The notes under the pieces were generated by a model. The model was not told where the DNA came from and ran no database searches. It saw nothing but the letters and a program-made list of their open reading frames with translations. From Chloroflexota bacterium (GTDB lineage: Bacteria; Chloroflexota; Anaerolineae; Thermoflexales; Thermoflexaceae), in assembly GCA_030550075.1 (NCBI GenBank), contig JAUQQB010000176.1, positions 1 to 6,204 on the forward strand: a stretch of DNA of 6,204 bases, given 5' to 3'. This document shows positions 1 through 4,673 of this stretch, in pieces. Numbering within the stretch: position 1 is the first letter of the stretch; every line of letters starts with the position of its first letter. The translations under genes were made by a program, and so were the position numbers.

Positions 1-35
1 GGAAGGCGCCCGGCTCGCCCCCAAATCCTTTAAAT

Positions 36-77
36 CCCCCCTCCCCACGGCCCTTTGGGGCCGTGGGGAGGGGGATT
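36..77. repeat. long GC-rich hairpin upstream of prmA
   Basis: Bases 37-53 are a perfect 17-base inverted complement of 58-74 (core CCCCACGGCCC against GGGCCGTGGGG) around a 4-base loop TTTG. The pairing can extend to bases 33-35 with 75-77 if C36 bulges. Neither strand has a T-run directly after the stem, so it does not look like a standard intrinsic terminator. The C5TC4...G4AG5 layout resembles dispersed palindromic repeats of the REP/MITE kind, but only one copy is visible here. It might still help end transcription from a gene left of the window. Confidence 0.7.
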
Positions 78-89
78 CAGGGGGTGGGG
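57..89 (+). other. G-quadruplex-type motif
   Basis: Five runs of four or more G lie within 33 bases of the plus strand: 57-60, 65-68, 70-74, 80-84 and 86-89. The loops between them are 4, 1, 5 and 1 bases long. This satisfies the usual G-quadruplex pattern with one run to spare. The first three runs also form the right arm of the adjacent hairpin, so the two structures would compete. It ends 84 bases before the prmA start codon. Any regulatory role is inference. Confidence 0.5.
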
Positions 90-173
90 CGATGAGCCTT
101 CCCCATCCCATAGCCTCAGCCTCAAAAGAAATCTGGATGAAGCAGTAGTTACCCCAACCCCGCGAAATCCGAC

Positions 174-1091
174 ATGAGTGGAATGCAATGGCTGGAGATC
201 ACGGTCGCCGCGCCGATGGAGGCCGCTGAGGCGATCGCGGAGGTCCTCTCCCGATATGCTCCCCATGGCGTGGCTCTCGATTATGGCCCTGTTCCCACGG
301 ACGAAGCCGATTGGGAGCGTCCACTTCTTCCCCGAGATACGCTTACCATCCTGGCCTATCTCCCCTTGACCGAGGGGTGGGAGGAAGCCCGGCAGCGCAT
401 CGAAGAGGGGCTCTGGCATCTGAGCCAGATCCTTCCGTTTCCTCCACCCCGCTTCCAGGTGATCGCTGAGGAAGAATGGGCAGAGGCCTGGAAAGCCCAT
501 TACGACGTGCTCCGGGTGGGACCCTTCGTGATCCGGCCGACGTGGCGTGAAGCGGAGCTTCAGCCAGGGGAGCTGCTCATCGAGCTGGATCCCGGAATGG
601 CCTTCGGCACAGGCACCCATCCCACCACCCGCCTCTGCCTGCTGGCCCTGGCCGAATGGCTTCAAGCCGGGGAGCGGATCCTGGATCTGGGAACCGGGTC
701 CGGGATCCTGGCCATCGCGGCCGCCCGGCGCGGGGCCAGCCGGGTCTGGGCGCTGGATATCGATCCGGTGGCCGTTCGCGTAGCCCGGGAGAATGTTCAG
801 CGCAATGGGGTGGCGGACCGCGTGGCGGTGGCCCAGGGCTCCCTAGAGGAAGCGCTTGGGCGAGGGGAACAGTTCGATGGCATCCTGGTCAACATCCTGG
901 CGCCGGTCATTCAGCGTTTCTGTGAGCAGGGAATGAGCGCTCTTCTGCGGCCCGGGGGATGGGTGATTGTCTCCGGGTTTTTATGCGGGGAACAGGAGGC
1001 CTCGGTTCGCGAGGCCATGGAGGCGGCGGGCCTGCAGGTCTGCGGACGCTGGATGGAAGCGGATTGGGTCGCGCTGGGGGCGCGTCCATAG
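174..1091 (+). CDS. prmA: ribosomal protein L11 methyltransferase PrmA
   Basis: This 305-residue protein has the usual length for PrmA, the cytoplasmic SAM-dependent enzyme that methylates ribosomal protein L11. The N-terminal part (about 1-95) is the L11-recognition domain. Family hallmarks follow in order: EEEWAEAWKAHY at 99-110, DPGMAFGTGTHPTT at 139-152, the SAM-binding glycine motif LDLGTGSGILAIAA at 170-183, the acidic DIDP at 195-198, and VNILAPVI at 239-246. The last three belong to a class I Rossmann methyltransferase fold. Two starts are possible: 174, or the in-frame ATG at 183, which would give MQWLEI, closer to typical PrmA N-termini. Neither has a clear Shine-Dalgarno site. No promoter was recognised upstream. 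The gene is convergent with the restriction endonuclease. The product call is secure; only the start is uncertain. Confidence 0.95.
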   Translation: MSGMQWLEITVAAPMEAAEAIAEVLSRYAPHGVALDYGPVPTDEADWERPLLPRDTLTILAYLPLTEGWEEARQRIEEGLWHLSQILPFPPPRFQVIAEEEWAEAWKAHYDVLRVGPFVIRPTWREAELQPGELLIELDPGMAFGTGTHPTTRLCLLALAEWLQAGERILDLGTGSGILAIAAARRGASRVWALDIDPVAVRVARENVQRNGVADRVAVAQGSLEEALGRGEQFDGILVNILAPVIQRFCEQGMSALLRPGGWVIVSGFLCGEQEASVREAMEAAGLQVCGRWMEADWVALGARP

Positions 1092-1095
1092 GAAT

Positions 1096-1176
1096 TTAAA
1101 CACCCGGCTTATGGGCTTGTTTAAGGCGCTCTATTTCCGCCCTAATTTCGTTAACAATCTCCTCATTTAGATCCGT
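1096..1176 (-). pseudogene. out-of-frame C-terminal tail of the restriction endonuclease
   Basis: In the -1 frame relative to the endonuclease, starting at the run of four A on the minus strand (1179-1176), 26 sense codons run to a TAA at 1098-1096. They begin TDLNEEIVNEIRAEIER and end LKQAHKPGV. The pattern of charged and aliphatic residues is that of an amphipathic helix and looks like real protein. The stop falls 4 bases from the prmA stop, so the tail fills what would otherwise be an intergenic gap. The simplest reading is that the ancestral gene had five A and ended here, giving a protein of about 227-228 residues. One A has been lost in evolution or in sequencing, or the ribosome slips back one base. 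It could still be chance, because only 81 bases are involved. Confidence 0.55.
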
Positions 1177-1778
1177 TTTCTTCCTCCTCTCTCTGTAATT
1201 GAGAACACAATGAAGACTTTGCCACCCTTCTCACGCTCAAAGCGCTCATGGGAACGCCGCATCCATTCCTGCCACTTATGCAGCTCCGGTGTTTGCCGAT
1301 AAGTAATCGGCTTGATTTGAATTCCGGGCGCCTTCTCTCCGATCTCGCTGTAAAAATCTACCTGATAACGACGATCCCATTCATCAGGCGCTGGCCTGAT
1401 CTCTACACCCAATCTTTGTTGAAGCTGCTCATATACCGTTTTCTTCTCGGTCTGATACCCCTCAAAAGTTCGTCGGATCACGACATCCCAGACATATCGC
1501 AAGCAATCATCTTCCGTAATGGTCTCGATTTCAGCGCGAAGCTGCTCGCTGATCTTTGCGTAGAGACGACGGGCCACTTCCTCCAGGTGCTCCCGCATGT
1601 CACAACCCAGCATCTCACCTTCCGGGCGCACGCGTTCATAATACCACCGTTCCCATTCTTCCAGAGTTTTTGGAGCACACTCCCGAATAGCCTCGGCGAG
1701 CTTGCCTACGTATTTCGGTCGGTTAAACTGCCACCGGTTGAAAGCAATGTTAAGCACCCATTCCTTTGATTTTGCCAT
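1167..1778 (-). CDS. MjaI-like type II restriction endonuclease
   Basis: The frame as read encodes 203 residues. It resembles the MjaI family of type II restriction endonucleases, whose founding member cuts at CTAG. I base this on memory of the family pattern, not on a search. A PD-(D/E)XK-type core is visible: D141 in YQVDFYSEIG, then after twelve residues Q154-I-K156 in PGIQIKP, followed by the hydrophobic strand KVFIVFS at 187-193. E106 in RRTFEGY may be the upstream acidic residue. The central part (40-125) is charged and helical. ATG 1778 is preceded by GGAGG 9 bases upstream. The first 29 bases overlap the end of the methyltransferase gene, which implies translational coupling. The block is less GC-rich than its neighbours. 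The frame probably breaks at the A4 run (1176-1179), replacing a longer tail by RI and stop. Activity is therefore uncertain. Confidence 0.7.
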   Translation of the reverse strand: MAKSKEWVLNIAFNRWQFNRPKYVGKLAEAIRECAPKTLEEWERWYYERVRPEGEMLGCDMREHLEEVARRLYAKISEQLRAEIETITEDDCLRYVWDVVIRRTFEGYQTEKKTVYEQLQQRLGVEIRPAPDEWDRRYQVDFYSEIGEKAPGIQIKPITYRQTPELHKWQEWMRRSHERFEREKGGKVFIVFSITERGGRKRI

Positions 1779-3018
1779 CTCGCAGTTCCTCCGCCTGAAT
1801 GAACTTCTTACGGAAGCGATGGGGAACCGAGCGATCCGCTTCCGCCAGGCCCATCTCGATCATCTTACGGTTGACAAATAGCCTGTTCGACAGATAGAGA
1901 TAAACCGGGACAGGAGCGCCGACATCGGCAGGAGGTTGATCGAAACGAAGGTAGACGGATTTGCCCAGAACAAATTTACGAAGATAAGCGATAGCCTGTT
2001 CTTTCCGTTCGGGAGGCACCCGGATTCCCAGGAGCTGCACCACCAGGCCGTTGCCTATCTGGAGGGTATGCTCATCCAGAATAGCGGTCACTTTGTAAAG
2101 CGCCTCATCATCCCAGTGTAGATGCTCTGGATCCACCCGGGGTTGCGCATCCTTGATCCGGGGGATATAGCCATCCGGGGGGTCTACGGGTGGCAATTCC
2201 CGATCCCGATGGATGATCTGAATCGACGGATGGAAGAGGGTATTCTGGGAAAGACCGAGCTTCTGGCGGATAATGGGCTCAAAGGCCCGCTGGATTTCAT
2301 AGCCAATGGCCTTTCGGTTCAAACGGAGAGCCGCCCGAACCGTCGTGCCGCTGCCCAGGAATGGATCCAGAACGGTCTCGCCCACAAACGAGAACATTCG
2401 GATCAGGCGACGGGGAAGCTCTTCCGGGAACATCGCTTCGTGGAGAACCTGACGCTCCCCCCCGAAATCCCAGTGGCCACTGAAGAAGCTCTTCCACTCC
2501 TCCCTGGTCATTTTCGAGGCCTCCCGAATCGAAGACGGGACGGGACGAGGCCGGCCCGGCTTTTTAAATAACAATATGAACTCATAATCCAGCTCCACCA
2601 CTCCGTTGGGCGGATAGGGGAATGAGCCCATCACGGTCGCGCCCCCCGTCGTCCGCATCGTGGTTTTCTTTTGCCAGATGATGGCACCCATGTAATCGAA
2701 TCCAATGGCTTCGCATTGGGCGATGATCTCAGCGTGAAGCGGGATAACCTTATATTGGCCGTAGATAACGGCGCGAGCGAACTGGTCTCCGATATTAATG
2801 CAGAGCCGACGGCCGGGCTGCAGGACCCTCCAGGCTTCTCGCCAGACCCGGCTTAAATCGATCAGGTATTCATGTAAAGTCTGGCCATACCCGATCTGGC
2901 CTCCCACCCCATAGTTTTTAATATGCCAGTAAGGGGGCGAGGTGACGATCAGGGCCACGCTTTCATTAGGGACTTCCGCCATATTCCGACTATCGCCAAT
3001 GATCACCATCGCTTCCAT
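1750..3018 (-). CDS. beta-class DNA methyltransferase with SNase-like C-terminal domain
   Basis: This 422-residue enzyme probably transfers a methyl group from SAM to DNA and protects the sites cut by the downstream endonuclease. Motif IV TSPPYW (26-31) precedes the SAM motif DPFLGSGTT (218-226), with the acidic AIGYEI (237-242) after it. This order defines the beta class. The SPPYW form favours N4-cytosine, though N6-adenine cannot be excluded. Residues 115-190, including GSFPYPPNGVVELDYEFILL and GHWDFGGE, are the likely target-recognition region. Residues about 305-419 resemble a staphylococcal-nuclease (thermonuclease) domain: VTAILDEHTLQI, VVQLLGI, VYLYL and FVNRKMIEMGLA. Its catalytic positions are mostly changed. 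The frame stays open upstream to 3279, but I chose ATG 3018: AGGAGGTG lies 9 bases before it and homology begins there (MVIIGDS). The upstream 87 codons do not look like protein. Confidence 0.88.
   Translation of the reverse strand: MEAMVIIGDSRNMAEVPNESVALIVTSPPYWHIKNYGVGGQIGYGQTLHEYLIDLSRVWREAWRVLQPGRRLCINIGDQFARAVIYGQYKVIPLHAEIIAQCEAIGFDYMGAIIWQKKTTMRTTGGATVMGSFPYPPNGVVELDYEFILLFKKPGRPRPVPSSIREASKMTREEWKSFFSGHWDFGGERQVLHEAMFPEELPRRLIRMFSFVGETVLDPFLGSGTTVRAALRLNRKAIGYEIQRAFEPIIRQKLGLSQNTLFHPSIQIIHRDRELPPVDPPDGYIPRIKDAQPRVDPEHLHWDDEALYKVTAILDEHTLQIGNGLVVQLLGIRVPPERKEQAIAYLRKFVLGKSVYLRFDQPPADVGAPVPVYLYLSNRLFVNRKMIEMGLAEADRSVPHRFRKKFIQAEELRDGKIKGMGA
1788..1792 (-). promoter_or_regulatory. ribosome binding site of the endonuclease
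   Basis: GGAGG on the minus strand lies 9 bases before the ATG at 1778, inside the last codons of the methyltransferase gene. It supports the 1778 start and means the two proteins can be translated from one message. Confidence 0.7.
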
Positions 3019-3027
3019 CGTCGAAAT

Positions 3028-3035
3028 CACCTCCT
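3028..3035 (-). promoter_or_regulatory. ribosome binding site that fixes the methyltransferase start
   Basis: AGGAGGTG on the minus strand, a near-perfect Shine-Dalgarno sequence, lies 9 bases before the ATG at 3018. It decides against the longer open frame that begins at 3279. Confidence 0.8.
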
Positions 3036-3284
3036 GCTCATAACCTGGCCTGCTCGATGGACTGGATGAGGGATCCTGAACAATCCACCACCGGGCTTTG
3101 GACAGAGCCTCAGATCCTACCGCCCAGGGATAGAGGGGAGGGGCTCGCCTCCCATGCGGGAAGGATCCAGAGGACCAGCCGCCCGGTCCAGAGTCCAGCC
3201 GATCATCTGAGACTTGAAGTAAACGCCGAAGGCACCCATCCCATGGAGGCCTGTGTCCAGACGGATGCACGAGCCTCAACTCTT

Positions 3285-3312
3285 ATGATAGCCCAGGGGC
3301 GAGAGATGAAAA
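3285..3312 (-). promoter_or_regulatory. candidate promoter for the restriction-modification operon
   Basis: On the minus strand a -10 like TATCAT (3285-3290, 5 of 6 to TATAAT) follows a -35 like TTTTCA (3307-3312, 4 of 6 to TTGACA) with a 16-base spacer. It points towards the methyltransferase. It is the best sigma-70 type match I saw upstream of that gene, but it is modest and implies a long leader. Confidence 0.3.
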
Positions 3313-3358
3313 GGCGGGGACGGCATTCCGCACTCCTCCGGTCTTTCTTCCGCTGAAC

Positions 3359-4153
3359 TCATCTCAAAATTCTCCAGGTGATGAGGAAGCCAGCCAAGTC
3401 CACGAAAGCCCGGAAGGTCGCCAGGAGACGCTCATAACGCACCCTCCAGCGCCGGAAGCCGCCCTTCCGCCAGGCCAAGAAGCGTTCCACATCCCCTCAC
3501 AAGACCCGATACCCGTCCCGGTCGAAGCAATGCGGTCGGCCCCGTCGGGACCCCCGGCGATTCCGGGGATTCTCCGGGATGCAGGCCCGGAGGCCCCGGC
3601 GGCGTTCCGTCCGCACGGGACGGCGGTCATCGGCCCCGTCGCCCGCGACGGCCTTAGGCCGGGTCCGGCACCCCACCCGCACCGCCCCCAGGACCTGGGC
3701 CAGGACCGTCGCCTCGGGCTTCCGGGCCGAGGTCCCCTCGATCCCCACCGGCACCCCCCGGGCCGTCCCGACCGCATGGACCTTCGTCCCCTTCCGCCGA
3801 TGGGAGCCGTCGAAGCCCACGGCTTCCCCCCCCTTTTGGGCCTCCACCGTCGTCGCCTCGACCCCGACCCCCTCCCGCGATAGCCGACCGACCCGGTATC
3901 CCCCGTCCGGAAGATGCCGCCACCGCTCCTTCCACACTCCCCGGGCCGGCCCCTCCTTCCGCCGCCGCCAGGCCGTCTTGGATGAACCCTACGCCTTCGG
4001 CCTATCCATCCACCGGCATCCCGTCGCCAGGACATCCGGAATCCCGTTGAGCGTCTGGCAGTCGTTGGCTCGGGGCCTCCCCGTCCGGGCCTTCGGAGGG
4101 AGCAGGGGCTCGAGGAAAGCCCACTGCTCATCCCTCCGCTCTCGGAATTTCAT
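3359..4153 (-). pseudogene. IS5-family transposase, inactivated by two nonsense codons
   Basis: One reading frame runs from ATG 4153 to a TGA at 3361-3359, 264 codons, normal for an IS5-family DDE transposase. It is interrupted by TAG at 3991-3989 (codon 55) and TGA at 3499-3497 (codon 219), with no frameshift needed. The N-terminal part matches the family's DNA-binding segment: DEQWAFLEPLLPP, then RTGRPRAND, then LATGCRW. The middle contains KGGEAVGFDGSHRRKGTKVH (107-126) and ACIPENPRNRR. The end has VERFLAWRKGGFRRWRVRYE and a hydrophobic C-terminus. The second Asp (about D172) and the last Glu (E223, in DVERF) are present, but the first catalytic position reads Glu (E99 in GVEATTVE). E223 lies beyond the second stop, so no truncated product could carry the full triad. 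At codon 55 a Tyr codon was probably lost (KA-stop-GS for the usual AYGS). Terminal repeats and a target duplication were not identified. Confidence 0.85.
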
Positions 4154-4218
4154 GCCTCACACTTCTACTCTTGGAAAGCCGGTGATCTGCCAGACAGACG
4201 CTCGGTTTCCGGACTGAG

Positions 4219-4245
4219 GGGTGGGCTGCCCTTGGCGGCCCACCC
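4219..4245. repeat. 12-bp hairpin beside the transposase remnant
   Basis: Bases 4219-4230 pair with 4234-4245 (GGGTGGGCTGCC against GGCGGCCCACCC) with one G-T wobble and a 3-base loop. No T-run follows on either strand, so a terminator role is not supported. It may be part of the decayed insertion-sequence end or a small palindromic repeat. Confidence 0.45.
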
Positions 4246-4344
4246 AGCGAATCTATCTTCTCCCCGCTTATGGCTCAGAAGGCCACAGGGAAAAGGAAGA
4301 AAGGGAAGAGCTATCTTTAAAATCGAGTATCTGTCAGCCTTAGG

Positions 4345-4389
4345 AAAAACAAAAAGCCTTCTGCGATGGGTTCATCGCAGAAGGCTTTT
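4345..4389 (-). terminator. intrinsic terminator of tRNA-Lys
   Basis: A perfect 17-bp stem (4352-4368 with 4373-4389, AAAAGCCTTCTGCGATG and its complement) closes on the loop GGTT. On the minus strand the stem ends in TTTT and continues TGTTTTT, a good U-tract. It begins 5 bases after the tRNA 3' end. The A4/T4 arms would make it work on the plus strand too. Confidence 0.92.
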
Positions 4390-4394
4390 CCAGG

Positions 4395-4467
4395 TGAGGC
4401 GGGTGGGACTCGAACCCACAACCGTCGGCTTAAAAGGCCGCTGCTCTGCCGGTTGAGCTACCGCCCC
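4395..4467 (-). tRNA. tRNA-Lys (anticodon TTT)
   Basis: The 73-base cloverleaf reads on the minus strand. The acceptor arm is GGGGCGG (4467-4461) paired with CCGCCTC with one G-T. The D-arm is GCTC/GAGC, the anticodon loop is CTTTTAA with anticodon TTT at 4434-4432, and the T-arm is GTGGG-TTCGAGT-CCCAC. The discriminator base is A at 4395. CCA is not encoded (CCT follows), so it must be added after transcription. The outermost anticodon-stem pair (27-43) is G-A, leaving four canonical pairs. The gene has its own promoter and terminator and so forms a single-gene unit between hisD and the transposase remnant. Confidence 0.96.
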
Positions 4468-4478
4468 ACTGCGTTTTA

Positions 4479-4508
4479 ATTCTAAGCGGAGCTGCCAGGG
4501 GTTGTCAA
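4479..4508 (-). promoter_or_regulatory. sigma-70 type promoter of tRNA-Lys
   Basis: On the minus strand a perfect -35 TTGACA (4503-4508) is followed after 18 bases by TAGAAT (4479-4484, 5 of 6 to TATAAT). The tRNA begins 11 bases beyond the -10, so the transcript would have a 5' leader of only about 5 bases. Position and quality both fit a stable-RNA promoter. Confidence 0.85.
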
Positions 4509-4624
4509 ACGGTGTCCAGCGTAATATCGTCAGGTATGAATCGCCGCGGCGGGCTATCCATCCGTGGGATACCCGTGCGGCGTGGCCCGAACCCAGCCTT
4601 TCCACGGGATGGGATGGTAGGGAG

Positions 4625-4670
4625 AAAAGGAAGCCGTGCGGGGCCCGGGATGTCTCGAACAGGCGGGCCC
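4625..4670 (-). terminator. weak candidate terminator after hisD
   Basis: A 7-bp GC stem (4641-4647 GGGCCCG with 4664-4670 CGGGCCC, 16-base loop) begins 3 bases beyond the hisD stop (TAA, 4674-4676). On the minus strand it is followed by a pyrimidine stretch containing CCTTTTCTCC. The loop is long and the T-tract broken, so termination may be inefficient or may depend on a factor. Confidence 0.3.
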
Positions 4671-4673
4671 GAG

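Larger units (their letters stand above)
3019..3358. other. 340-base non-coding leader between methyltransferase and transposase remnant
   Basis: No convincing gene was found on either strand. The open frames here are low-complexity, Pro/Ser/Arg-rich readings of GC-rich DNA. One minus-strand frame gives a more protein-like stretch (GAFGVYFKSQMIGWTLDR, about 3225-3172), but it is closed by stops on both sides and could be a gene remnant. Short hairpins are present, such as GGGAGG/CCTCCC with a 6-base loop near 3135-3160 (minus strand) and GGACC/GGTCC near 3180. I looked for T-box, SAM, cobalamin and SRP RNA signatures and recognised none. If the promoter proposed at 3285-3312 is real, about 260 bases of this segment are 5' leader of the restriction-modification message. 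Confidence 0.4.

Noticed and set aside
1096..1124. Imperfect hairpin (TTAAACA/TGTTTAA plus CCC/GGG) as a shared terminator between convergent prmA and the endonuclease
   Set aside because: The stem has a 2-base bulge, a 7-base loop and no T-run, and it falls inside the likely coding tail of the endonuclease.
1248..1769. Plus-strand open frame of 173 codons
   Set aside because: It lies wholly opposite the endonuclease gene, with no start context or recognisable domain.
3019..3279. N-terminal extension of the methyltransferase from an ATG at 3279
   Set aside because: The 87 extra codons do not resemble protein, and AGGAGGTG at 3028-3035 supports the start at 3018, where family homology begins.
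3340..4199. Terminal inverted repeats of the insertion sequence (GGTCTTTCT near 3340 against CGTCTGTCT read from 4200)
   Set aside because: Only about 7 of 9 short positions agree and no target duplication flanks them; similarity at this level is expected by chance.
4395..4420. tRNA-Lys 3' end as an integration (att) site for the accessory segment
   Set aside because: No second copy of the tRNA 3' end was found near 1092 or elsewhere in the window, and no integrase gene is present.
4372..4605. Minus-strand open frame containing AVAQPAEQRPFKPTVVGSSP
   Set aside because: This is the familiar false translation of a tRNA gene; it covers tRNA-Lys and its promoter.
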